Assembly: GCF_000003605.2 (NCBI RefSeq)
Contig: NW_003105114.1
Location: forward strand, 348,740-380,115
Direction: 5' to 3'
Length of the DNA: 31,376 nucleotides
From: Saccoglossus kowalevskii
Taxonomy: Eukaryota > Hemichordata > Enteropneusta > Harrimaniidae
The notes below the pieces were generated by a model. It had not been told where the DNA came from. It searched no databases and worked only from the letters and a program-made list of their open reading frames with translations. A program made the translations under genes and the position numbers. This document shows, piece after piece, positions 10,800 to 20,290 of this stretch (position 1 is the first letter of the stretch; each line of letters begins with the position of its first letter).

Positions 10800-10966
10800 A
10801 TATCGGTATTATAAATTTGCAGGGGGTGGATTCCTTTCTCGGCTTGTCCTATATACATGCAACATTGGTATCGACCTGTGTTGCGCGATCATTGTGGCGC
10901 GAGTCGAAATCCTGGATACTGAATAGGAGTGCCACACAGTGTTTGCATGAACCATGTTCTATATAA
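10800..10966 (-). pseudogene. SWIM zinc-finger remnant upstream of YqaJ
   Basis: The minus strand near 10960 reads GSCKHCVALLFSIQDF, which matches the second half (C-x-H) of a SWIM zinc finger as found in animal YqaJ proteins (…G-x-CKH-x-VA-x-L). The expected C-x-C half would lie beyond 10966 and is not recognisable there. Downstream on the same strand, DKPRKES and PCKFIIPI continue the linker seen in such proteins, with stops in between. The order SWIM then YqaJ, about 300 bases apart on the same strand, supports one original gene of at least 1.1 kb. Confidence 0.5.
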
Positions 10967-11269
10967 AAAAAATAAGAATTATATTTTCAATGGAAATTAT
11001 TTTTAGCTACAATCATTTAAAGCGATTACATGTACAATATAAATAAGATTTATTTCAAGTCACTCGACTAGGAGCGGAAATGTAACATATGTTCAGTGAC
11101 GCTTGTAGTTGCGTCTATTTCTTAATAAAAAATGACTTACGCAACGCAATTACAGCCACCGGAAATTATTTCTGAATTTGTTTTAACCAGAAACCAGCAT
11201 TGGTAATGTTTTTCTTTTTAGGATGTTTCTCGAACACACTCAGCCATGATGTAAATACACTCAGTTTCT
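10967..11269. other. Unassigned AT-rich spacer
   Basis: No gene was recognised. Two short matching words (GTTGCGTC near 11111 and its approximate inverse ACGCAACGC near 11141) form a weak imperfect hairpin around an A-run. This was the only candidate for a transposon end and is not convincing. Confidence 0.4.
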
Positions 11270-11273
11270 TTAA

Positions 11274-12048
11274 AGGGAACCTCAATCCAAACAACATAAT
11301 GACCCCTAAAGAAAAAGCTCCACAAATGTAGGAGAATGCAATTTACAGTTTTGTGTCAGCCATCTTGATTTTCAAGCAAAGGATTATGGGTAAAGTATGA
11401 CATCATAGAATCTGTTGTCAGAAATTGAGAAAATGATTTCATCTATAACTTCAAAAGTTCAACTTCAAATTGGCTGAAAGTTTAGAAATTGGTAGCATAC
11501 ATGTACTGGTCCCATCCATGCTTATAAAATAGTTGTCATGGAAACAGAACTGAAAATATTTATTTTTATGTTTTTCTACCAAATGCTAAAATTTCCTTAT
11601 ATTGTATACAATTTACCAACGTGAGTAGGTTATATAGGTGATATATCACATGTTGAGTGCAAAAAGGGGACAAAAAAGTGACATTCTATATTTCACAACT
11701 AAAATATTGATTTTTATTTTTTTAACGTTTTCAACAATATCTTCACTTTATGTGTATTTGTAAAATTCCCATTTCCATTACTATAATTATATACATGAGT
11801 AATATGTACAACGAAAATTTGAACTAATTCGCATCAGTATTTCTCATGTTATAGATGAAATAATTTTCTCAATTTCTGACAACAGATTCTATGATGTCAT
11901 ACTTTACCCATAATCCTTTGCTTGAGAATCAAGATGGCTGACTACTTATTAACGATGAAAAGTTGAATATCTAGAGAATGAAAACTGTTATAAAAAAAGT
12001 GGAGCTTTTTCTTTAGGGGTCATTATGTTGTTTGGATTGAGGTTCCCT
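11274..12048. mobile_element. 775-bp MITE with long inverted arms and TTAA flanks
   Basis: The left end starts AGGGAACCTCAATCC and the right end is its exact inverse. Both are flanked by TTAA (11270-11273 and 12049-12052). Inverted arms run 11274-11449 and 11848-12048, with high identity over the terminal 48 bases (to GCTCCAC) and over a second block (CAGCCATCTTGAT onward to ATTTCATCTATAAC); the piece between differs. There is no coding capacity. TTAA target duplication is the hallmark of piggyBac-type elements, though the AGGG terminus is not the usual CCC start, so the superfamily is tentative. Two precise ends and duplications make the element boundaries firm. Confidence 0.88.
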
Positions 12049-12052
12049 TTAA

Positions 12053-12299
12053 CATGGTGAAGCTTGACGGAAACAATATGTCCATCTTTGAACAGAAGAA
12101 AACCATTGTCAAATCGATATTCTTTTAACCTGGAAGGTGTCCAGTCACATCGATGCATTAAGTACGCAAATATATCTGACGTAATTCAGAAACTTTTCTC
12201 GAATGCAAATTTTCCATTGTTTCGGTTCTGTGAACAGCAAAAAACAACCCCACTGGGAGTACGCCCCTGCACGGCGAAACCTTGAAATGTATATGTAAA
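12053..12299. other. Unassigned DNA between MITE and family B array
   Basis: A 73-codon plus-strand frame starts at 12064 and a 136-codon minus-strand frame spans 12158-12568. They overlap each other, cross into the repeat array and have no recognised domain, so neither is called a gene. Confidence 0.4.
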
Positions 12300-13560
12300 T
12301 TAGCTGCAATGAGAACTCGAAAATTGGGAATTAGACACACTCCATGTATGGCTACATTGCAAGAAACCTTGAAACAGCATGTAATGAATATGTAATTACA
12401 ATTCCTAGATGGGCCACAATTGAATGTCTGGAGACATAAATGTGTAGAATACAATACAATATAGAAATAAAGCCTAATATATACAGGATCAAAACTACCA
12501 AAACTGGGACAAATCTTTCCAACAGCAGTGAGGAAAATCAGAGGGTAAGTAATATAGATTACTGGCATACAAAAATATAATTTTCAAATTCTGGATTCGA
12601 ACTTGGAACTTGTATAATTTGTTTTGTCAGTGTAAGCAGACGTGTTCGCTGTTGAGCTGTTCTGGAAAAGGGCAGCTTGAAACAGTGTGTAATGAATGCA
12701 CCCTTAAATAATTAAATGAAGATGAACAACATACAGAATACAATCTTCCGCACAAATAAAGCCATGTAATTAAATTGTTGAACGACCAACCAAGTTAAGG
12801 GACAAATCTATCAATCAGCGCTGAATAACATCTTAGTAGAAGATATTAAAATTAAAGGTGTATATACACAAGTGTAAATATGAAACACGAAATTCGATCC
12901 CACAACCCAGCAAATGTATCTCGTCACTGTGAGAAAATGTGCCCCCTCACGCCGCACTCTCCAGGTCGAAATAGGTGATAGTACAAACAAACCGAAACCT
13001 AGTCAGAATAACCTACCCAGTTTCAATCTTCGTCAGGAACAAATCTATTCACCGGCAGTCACGAATGTCTGGGTGGAAGTAATAAAAATTCTAGGCACAT
13101 ATAAACATAAAACACAACAGTCAAACTTGCAGTTCGGCAAATGCGCCTTGTCACTGTAAGTAGAAATGCTCATATTACAACGCAAAGTATATATTCTTCA
13201 ACCAGCAGTGAAGAGCTCCTCAGCGGAAGTCGTGAACACTACGGGTAAAAATATGCTATTTCACAACAGAGTGTTCCAAACAGCTTGAAATAGTAAATGT
13301 GCACTTACAGTGAATATGTAGAATTCAGCAGCAAAGAGCATACGCGTGGAATTAATCAAAACTAAAGGCATATTTACAAACATATATATACATGAAACAC
13401 AAGATTCAACGTGGCAAATTAAAATCACTGGTACATTTATGAATATATTGTCCCTAACATGTGTGTAATTTCCTACACATGCATGGCAATTTCTCCACTG
13501 CATAGTTGTATATTTATTTTGTAGTGTCAGAGTAGAACTTTTCACCTAATATTGATATGT
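12300..13560 (-). repeat. Head-to-tail array of tRNA-headed SINE-like units (family B)
   Basis: About four to five diverged units follow one another in the same orientation, promoter on the minus strand. Successive tRNA-like B-box positions are about 12592, 12891, 13118 and 13403, giving spacings of roughly 300, 227 and 285 bases. On the minus strand the best head reads AGTTCGAATCC near 12592, a near-perfect pol III B box. It is preceded by a TTACACTGACAA word and, further upstream, CAGCTCAACAGCG, which resembles an A box. Shared body landmarks are AATAAAGCC near 12467 and 12757, and GGGACAAATCT near 12507 and 12801, with GGAACAAATCT near 13037. AGCAGTGA occurs near 12524 and 13205, and TATAAACATAAAACAC-type words precede each head. 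Confidence 0.6.
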
Positions 13561-13589
13561 AGAAAAGAGAAATAGGTGAATGAATTGGA

Positions 13590-15870
13590 TTACCTGCAAA
13601 GACCCTTGAGCAATTTGTTGAAAAAAAGGAGCGTCAAGTCTTGGAGAGGGAGAAATGGGCTCAAAAAAAGAGAATAACGCGAGGGTCATGATGAACTATA
13701 TTGTTTGAAATTAAAGAATGACTTATAAGGGCATCTTGATCTTAAGTGACCAGAATTCAAATTCAGACAATAAGAAGAGCAAACACATTAGACAATATGA
13801 GGAGCAGGCAAGTAGACTGTAGATGAATCAAGTACGCAGACAGTAAGAAGAGAAAAACATGTAGACACTAGTAGGAGCAAACAAGCAGACAATAGGAGGG
13901 GCAAGCACGTATACAATGGGAGGAAAAACACGTAGACAATAGGAGAAAACACGTAGACAATAGGAGGAGCAAACACATAGACAATATGAAGAGAAAACAC
14001 ATATAAAATAGGAGGAGCAAGCAAGCAGACAATAGCAGGTGAAAACCTGCAGACAATAGGAGAAGCAAACACGTAAACTATAGAAAGAGCAAACACATAG
14101 ACAATAGGAAGAGCAAAATCTATAAAGGGTAGTTGATGAGTTCCAAATGGAAATTGAGAGCCATAGTGTCGGCTTATAATATAACAGTAGAGTTCTGTGA
14201 CCTGAGGTTCAACGATCTGAGGATAAACAGGATGGCATGAATTATTTTTGGAACACTTTGAATGATAAATTCAATGTCATATAAGGTTCCATGAAGTAAG
14301 ACCAGCCAGGTGAGACAGTATTTCAATTTGTGGCTCCTCGAGGCCAATACTTAGAAAGGTGGATGAACTTGACTGAGATTGACAATTTCAACAGCCTTGA
14401 TCACCATGGAATATGGTAGATGTGAAACAAATAACAGAATAGTATTTGACGGGAATATAAGGGAGTGGAAGAAGACTTTTAGAAATTATCAAACAATCCA
14501 TTCATAACACGAATTAAACCATGTGGGAGTAACATGATTCTGGATGAATGTAAGAAGAAAAGTAACAAGCCAGGACAAAGATTATAGACAAAAAAACCTG
14601 AAAGCTCAATATCTGGTATGGTGCCCATGGTGAAAGTGCTGTCTAGTCTACAGGGTTGTAGTCTGGGGGGTCACTTTAAACTGGCAAATGGTCAAAATAT
14701 ACCAATTGTCACAGCATCATTGAAAGGAGGGTCAAGTCAAGGATAATGGATACGTAAAATACCTGCAAGGAATACTGGTCATGATTTATTGTGGCACACT
14801 GGTTATTGTCCAACATTTGATCCCACATTAGCAAAACTATGAAGCAAATGACAAGACAAATGAACAGACACGTAGAGACTATCACCTTGAAGAGCAGGTG
14901 GAGTGTTACATTGTATTTACAAACGTTCAAAAGGGAACCTGATGGTGGATGAAAAGCAGATGAAATACCCAGTTGATGGCATTATTGACTATTGTGAGTT
15001 GGCACCTAGGTCTATTTCACGATTATGTCAGTTTTGTGATATACGCCAAAAAAATGATCCCAAGAACGAAGATGCCAGCAGGTCCTCCAGGAAAAATGCC
15101 TGTTGTAGATCAGCCTTTTCATCGAGTGACAATTGATTAGTTGATCCAATTCATTCAATTTCAGATTTCAGATAGAGAGAACCGTTACATCATGACTATA
15201 ATTGACTTTACTACACGTTACTCTGGAGCAGTAGCTTTATCCACAATAGAAACATAAGGAGTGGCATAATCATTGCTGTATATCGTTTGTCTTAGTTTTC
15301 TAAGAGAAATGCTCAGTGACCACAGTACCCAGTTCACATCAAACGTGTTGTTTGTAGCGTATCGGCTGGAGTCAGCGAAACAAGCCATATAATTCAAAAA
15401 TGAAACGGATTGTGTGAACGGATAAATGCATTATTTAATAGTAATAAAATGTGCCATGATAGGGCCAAATGACTGGGACAGGTATATGCTGGTTATGTTT
15501 GCCTTGAAGTGCCACAAACTAACATGGGACACTTTCCATTCGAGCTCCAGTATAGGAGAAGTCATAGGCCCAGTACTGCTGAATGAATTGTATACTGGAG
15601 CTGAGATTGAGACACCTGATGTTCATACCATCTATCAATGTGTGCTTTAACTGTGGCACCGTCTTGAAGAAAAATACAATATAGATTAGATGAAGATGCT
15701 TCTTTGAAGCACAGGGTAGATATAAACATCCATACGACACAAAAACAAGACCTCACGATTTTAGTGTAGGACAAACAAGTTTCAGTTCTGCTTTTCATTT
15801 CTGATAACAAATTAATGTTCAAGTGAGCGGATGGTAGGAAATACTCAACATTCACAAACTATTTATTCAA
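13590..15870 (+). mobile_element. Ty3/gypsy LTR-retrotransposon fossil (gag and integrase parts)
   Basis: The plus strand carries, in family order, a charged gag N-terminal region (13600-13700, KKERQVLEREKWAQKK), a 24-bp tandem repeat (13770-14115) and a gag capsid-like block (about 14290-14560, GQYLERWMNLTEIDNF). A zinc-binding integrase region follows (about 14960-15070, SRLCQFCDIRQKN), then the DDE integrase core (about 15172-15640, RYIMTIIDFTTRYSGAVAL). The integrase end domain closes the series (to about 15850). Reverse transcriptase and RNase H were not recognised. No LTR pair was found. The copy is heavily broken, with many interruptions, and looks old. The integrase wording resembles gypsy elements common in molluscs and other lophotrochozoans. 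Confidence 0.85.
13770..14115 (+). repeat. 24-bp tandem repeat inside the gag region
   Basis: Roughly fourteen imperfect copies of a unit close to GGAGCAAACACGTAGACAAT lie in tandem. The period of about 24 bases equals eight codons, so the repeat would encode an arginine- and glutamate-rich octapeptide (like EEQTRRQY), suited to a coiled-coil or basic stretch in a gag N-terminus. On the minus strand the same array yields long valine- and cysteine-rich frames of 66 and 102 codons, which are artefacts of the repeat. Confidence 0.85.
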
Positions 15871-16289
15871 CATTTGGCATACATTAAACAATTAGACACT
15901 AAATGAAATTTTATACAGCATTATTCCCAGAAATAGTGACCTATGTTGTAGATTTGCATCGAAAATGGCAAGTTATATGAATATGTGGGAAAAGTTTTTA
16001 TTCTGCGGGGTTTGAGAAAAAACAAAGACAACATTTACCATGGCATGGAGCAGAACAATTCTTTATCACTTTCTTTCAGAGAGTTGTTGTTGAATGATAC
16101 AAACGTTCATGTAACATATGGCACAATATATGTGGTTGAATTACGTCTTAAACTACATTATACAATGTGGGCCATGTATAGTATTGTTGTTGATGTACAA
16201 ATGGTTATTATAATTTTAATTGTGTGAATATATTGTTTGTGAATATTACCAGTAAACAATTCGATTTGATGACATCAATTCTAACAAAT
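15871..16289. repeat. Family A right-end fragment plus unassigned flanks
   Basis: At about 16027-16175 the words ATTTACCATGGCATGGAGCA, TTATCACTTTCTTTCAGAGA and GTGGTTGAATTACGTCTT correspond to the right part of family A at 17375-17485 and 18390-18520. An 80-codon frame runs through it from 15985, but the other copies do not keep it. The rest has no recognised feature. Confidence 0.45.
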
Positions 16290-16880
16290 TGTGTCCCCTC
16301 ACACTTTTGAGAAAAAGCACTCCCCGTTACACCACAACGCAATGCATGTACTGAATTTGCACTCACAATGATTAGAAGGACATGCGCAATTCGCATCTCT
16401 GACGTCACAACATGCAAGATATGATTTTCCACACAGATAAAGTCCAGTATAAACAGCATAACCTACCAAGTTGTTATCTCCCTTCTAGCATAAATCTTTT
16501 CAGCAACAGTGAAGAAGGCCTGAGTAAAAGACAAATATACGACCATATAAACATGAAACATAAGATTCGAACTCATAATTGTAAGTAGATTCGCTCCCCG
16601 TCAAAACTTGTAGTTAATACGCACTTACAATGACAAGATGGACAAAACTTATAACGCCTGAACAGGCAGGATATAATTAGTATGAGAAAAATAAACCCTC
16701 GAATAATCATGGTCATGACGACCTACCCTACTCACTCTGGGACAAATCAGTCCACCGTCAGTGAAGAGCACCTTAGTTGGATTAATTGAAATTACAGGCA
16801 GATATACGAACAGGTAATAATCAAGCAGGACATTCGACCTCGCTACTCGGCAAAAGCATATTGCCACTGTATGCATACAT
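16290..16880 (-). repeat. Two tandem tRNA-headed SINE-like units (family B)
   Basis: Two units in the same orientation as the 12300 array, with heads near 16564 and 16831 (spacing about 270). On the minus strand the first head contains GAGTTCGAATC, a good B box. The second contains AGGTCGAATG, preceded by CAGTGGCAATATGC and CCGAGTAGCG. Body landmarks recur: TTTTCCACACAGATAAAG near 16423, AACAGTGAAGAAGG near 16504, GGGACAAATC near 16739, and GTCAGTGAAGAGCACC near 16758. The recurrence of a tandem arrangement in a second, separate locus suggests it is part of how this family exists. Confidence 0.6.
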
Positions 16881-17185
16881 AACTATGAATAACTGGTTAC
16901 CAGCCAGTAAAGTGGCCATGAGAGAGACAGGACAGTAATTATGTAATGTATCACGAATTCTGAAATAAAATTAGTTATTGATCCGAATAACATGAAATAT
17001 ATTCAATTGCGGCTGCTTGAAATGAGAAATTAACTAAACAACGATGAAATCAATAAGTTGAAAATATTAACGTGAATTCAGTGGAAAAAAAATATATTTG
17101 AATTTGCATACCGTAACAATGTGGATCAGTAATTTAAAGCTAAGCCAACCAATGATTGTCACAAAATCAATAAAAACAATCAGAC
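16881..17185. other. Unassigned AT-rich spacer
   Basis: No gene or repeat boundary was recognised. Confidence 0.45.
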
Positions 17186-17640
17186 AAATGAAAAAGTATA
17201 ATTACTTGTTATCTGGAGATTCACTAGACGGCATCATCTAGAATATCTAGTTGTTAGATATATGTCGTCCCTGTCACTAAACTCCGTCAAACTGTCTGTA
17301 GAAATGATTGTATAAATTGTAAAACTTGATTTAATTAAATTACTATTTTCATGGCGTGAAGCCGAAAACTAAATTATCACATTCTCTTATAGAGTTGTCG
17401 AAATATTCCTGGATGTTACAAACGACAACGAATGTTATTTTTAAGGCAGAAAATAAAGATGCTTTTCCTTTGTGGATGCATTATGTCTTGAAATATTTTA
17501 ACTATATATATGTATGGACATATATTGTATAGTTTATGATGAACTAAGGTTTTTATATAATTTTATATATGTTCAAAAACATTGGTTTGGTTACATGTGG
17601 TTTAAGTGTAAATATCATTCCCGTAAAAACGTGTTATGTT
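17186..17640 (+). repeat. Dispersed repeat A, internally shortened copy
   Basis: The first 110 bases match 17803-17920 closely (ATTACTTG, ACGGCATCATCTAGAATATC, AAACTCCGTCAAACTGTCTG). The middle of the family is absent, and the right part resumes at about 17351 with TTTCATGGCGTGAAGCCGAA, matching 18388. The right end reads GGTTTAAGTGTAAATATCAT near 17597 and recurs near 19121. No protein was recognised. Confidence 0.65.
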
Positions 17641-17802
17641 GGCAAGCTTTGAAGCATAGGATAGATACAAACATCCTTATGAGACAAAAACAAGACCTCG
17701 TGATTTTAGTGTGGTTACAGTTACAGTTCTGATTTCCATTGATGGTAAAAAAAAATAGTGTTCAAGTGGAAAGGTGGTAGGAAACACTCAACATTCAAGT
17801 GA
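17640..17802 (+). mobile_element. Ty3/gypsy integrase-end scrap (fossil)
   Basis: This 160-base piece matches 15702-15860, the end of the integrase region in the gypsy fossil, in the same orientation (CAAAAACAAGACCTC and TTTTAGTGT words, then GTAGGAAA-ACTCAACATTCA). It sits directly between two family A copies. It is a fragment of the same or a closely related old gypsy element. No LTR is visible. Confidence 0.65.
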
Positions 17803-18600
17803 AAAAGTAGAATTACTTGTCATCTGAAAATTCAGTAGACGGCATCATCTAGAATATCTAGATGTTAAATATATGTCGTTCCTGCAACTAAACTCCGTCA
17901 AACTGTCTGTAAAATGATATAAAACGCAATTGTAAAGATTGTCAGAGTCAGTGATAAGGTCATGACAACACACATTAATAAATCACTTTATTATATCCTT
18001 TCCGTTAGCTTTAAATTTTCTTTTGTTTTATACAATATAGTCTTGGGGACTTATACATTTTATGATTCATGACATGTAAAATTAATATTATTTAATTAAA
18101 CATATTGATGTGCAACTTATGTCTATTAGCTTTATATGTGCACTGTTTGTACGTTAAAAAAACACTTTTATTTAATCGAAATTAGGCAAAATAACTGACA
18201 ATGTATTTTAATTCTGCAATTAGGTAATATAGCAATGAGAGTGAAGATAAACAAAATTTTGCCTCAAAAGAAAAAGTCATCAAAACGCGGCCCAGAACGC
18301 TATAGAGTTAATAGAATGTGGAATAAGTTGGTTGCCCGTATTAAAATAGAGGAATGGCGGGTTATTATGAAGAATAATAAAACATTTTCATGGCGTAAAG
18401 CTGAAAACTAAATTATCACATTCCTTTGTAGAGTTGTCAAACGATTCCTGGATGATACAAACAACACCAAATGCTATTTTTAAGGCAGAAAATAAAGATG
18501 CTTTTTCTGTCTGATAGCATTACGTCTTGTATATATTGTATAGTTTATGATGAACTATGTTTTTTTATATATTTTGTATGTGTTCAAAAACATTACATTA
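17803..18600 (+). repeat. Dispersed repeat A, near-complete copy
   Basis: The copy starts with GAAAAAGTAGAATTACTTG, followed by the 19-bp palindrome CATCTAGAATATCTAGATG (17846-17864). It then carries CGTTCCTG, the AAACTCCGTCAAACTGTCTG word, TAAAACGCAATTG near 17922, TTCATGACATGTAAAATTAA near 18066, TTAATTAAACATATTGATG near 18092, CAAAACGCGGCCCAG near 18281, TTTCATGGCGTAAAGC near 18388 and GCATTACGTCTTGTATA near 18518. This is the fullest set of landmarks in the window and the best reference for the family. No open frame of note. Confidence 0.65.
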
Positions 18601-19494
18601 TGTTTAAAAATTTAGATTTTTGAATTTGTTATGACTGCACTTAAAACCAGTAGTGTCGCCGCTTTGTCTTTGTTACATGTCAAAGTTTGATTGTAGTGTA
18701 ACTCATGAACATTTAGTTGATTAGAAAATCGCATCAATACTGTTGATATATTTGCATTTGATGATCAGTAACGTAATGGCAATACATCTAAATTATATCT
18801 CGAATCTATTTGATTATGTGAGAAATGAAGTGTGGAATTAAGCAACAAACTAATCGACATATGTAGATGTACCATGATAACTGTGTTTTAAAGTTAATCA
18901 CTTGCATGAATGTTTCAAACATGAATTATAATGAATAACTTGATTGTGATGCAGAATGAGTAGATATGTGGCCCTTGTCTTAAGTGAGGCAGGATATGTT
19001 TCCTTTTTCAAAATATCTTACAAAGCATATTAAATGTGTGCTTTCACTATTTAATGTGCCCACTAATTTACTAGTATATTGTCACTAATGAGTTTCGTTT
19101 AATTGTGTTCCTGGGATTTGGTTTAAGTGTAAAAACCATTCCCGAAAAAACGTGTTATGTTGGCAAACTTATGTGTGTGTTTTTGAAATTATTATTCAGT
19201 CCTAAAAAACGTCTCAGAAGAAACCGTCATACGGGAGGCATTCGCGTAAAATATTCAACACTGGCTGTAACAAGATTAGCATACGAAAACTGATATATAC
19301 GTTGGTATTATTGCTGCTATAGTTTCCCTTTCAGTACTCCGTCGTTTTGCTATAGATCTAAAAAAATAGATATTGTTTGCTTAGGTTAACGTCAGCAGAA
19401 CACGTGATTCAATCTTCGCCTACGGCTTAAAGTCATACAATACTGAAACCGTGTGTCTGTTGATGTCAACATTAGGGAAGGTATCATTGGTTTA
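18601..19494. other. Unassigned, with a short family A right-end fragment
   Basis: About 50 bases at 19117-19172 match 17597-17645 (a GGTTTAAGTGTAAA word, CCATTCCCG, then AACGTGTTATGTTGGCAA). A 62-codon frame across it is not shared by the other copy. The remainder has no recognised feature. Confidence 0.45.
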
Positions 19495-20290
19495 TATTTA
19501 ATAACCTACTGACCCTATACACTGACATATAGTTAATAATTGTGGGGTGATATCATTCTCAGATAGCTAGCATTATGCTCAATGCTAAATAAAATGATGT
19601 TCCAATATTTAATGTGTCGTGTCAATATCCCGTGTGACAACAAACCATATACATTATGTCAATGAAATTGCCGAGATTGCTGTAGTGCATTTTTGGTTCA
19701 CTCCAAAAGTACTATGAATATCTGATTGTCGTGGAATATATTTCTTCCTAACAATAATTCTATTAAACAGTTTTATGGGCAACAATATAAACAAAACTGT
19801 AAGGTTTTGTAAACCATTGATGTTTAATTACAGTGTTGACAGTGTTTATATGAATTTTATGTTCAAGAACTGTTTAATTCAATCGACATGTAACAATTTA
19901 TCTGACAGTTACAATTGGACAATATAGCAATCAATATGAAATTATGCAAGCGTTTGTCCCAAATTCTACTTAAATAATAATTTTGGGAAACATGCCCAAG
20001 TATGCTATAGATTGAGTTTCTGTAACCAACTTATTTTATATAGCTAGTGGTTGTCGTGGAATATATTTTGTACGAGCATATTAAGTTCAGAAACAAATCA
20101 ACGACTATTCCACGTGAGTGCAGATATGCTGTTTCTCGTCTTATATATCGTCACTTACACGTACTATCTGTAAATTTGCCCAGTAATCATGTCTCCTGTA
20201 TGACAACAAATTAGATACTTTCACAATGAAATTTCTGCGAGGACTGAAGGTCACAGTAGAATTGATACAAGATTGCCGTCGATAAGTACA
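19495..20290 (+). repeat. Diverged repeat pair containing a family A head
   Basis: A family A head lies at about 19728-19990 (GGAATATATTTCTTCC, ATTAAACAGTTTTATGGGC). Two blocks around it, near 19636-19700 and 20197-20260, share a GTATGACAACAAA-type word followed by CAATGAAATT and a GCGAGGACTG/GAGATTGCTG word. TGTCGTGGAATATATTT occurs at both about 19728 and 20051. The similarity is weak and may reflect an older duplicated unit. Confidence 0.35.

Larger units (their letters stand above)
9360..10970. mobile_element. Relic of a YqaJ/SWIM DNA transposon with THAP-like piece
   Basis: Three pieces belong together here: a THAP-like protein start on the plus strand (9579), and on the minus strand a SWIM zinc-finger remnant (10800-10966) followed by a YqaJ nuclease domain (9870-10525). 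In animal genomes, a DDE transposase with a THAP domain plus a separate YqaJ nuclease protein is, from memory, typical of ISL2EU-type DNA transposons. The two converging genes fit that layout. No transposase catalytic core was recognised, and no matching terminal inverted repeats were found, so the ends given are only the limits of recognisable material. The relic is old and non-functional. Confidence 0.5.

Noticed and set aside
12158-12568. 136-codon minus-strand frame, the longest in the window
   Set aside because: It runs from unassigned DNA into the family B array, where the body landmarks of the repeat are read as protein; no family resemblance.
13788-14096. Minus-strand valine- and cysteine-rich frames of 102 and 66 codons
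   Set aside because: They are the reverse reading of the 24-bp tandem repeat, whose codon-multiple period keeps frames open; no independent protein feature.
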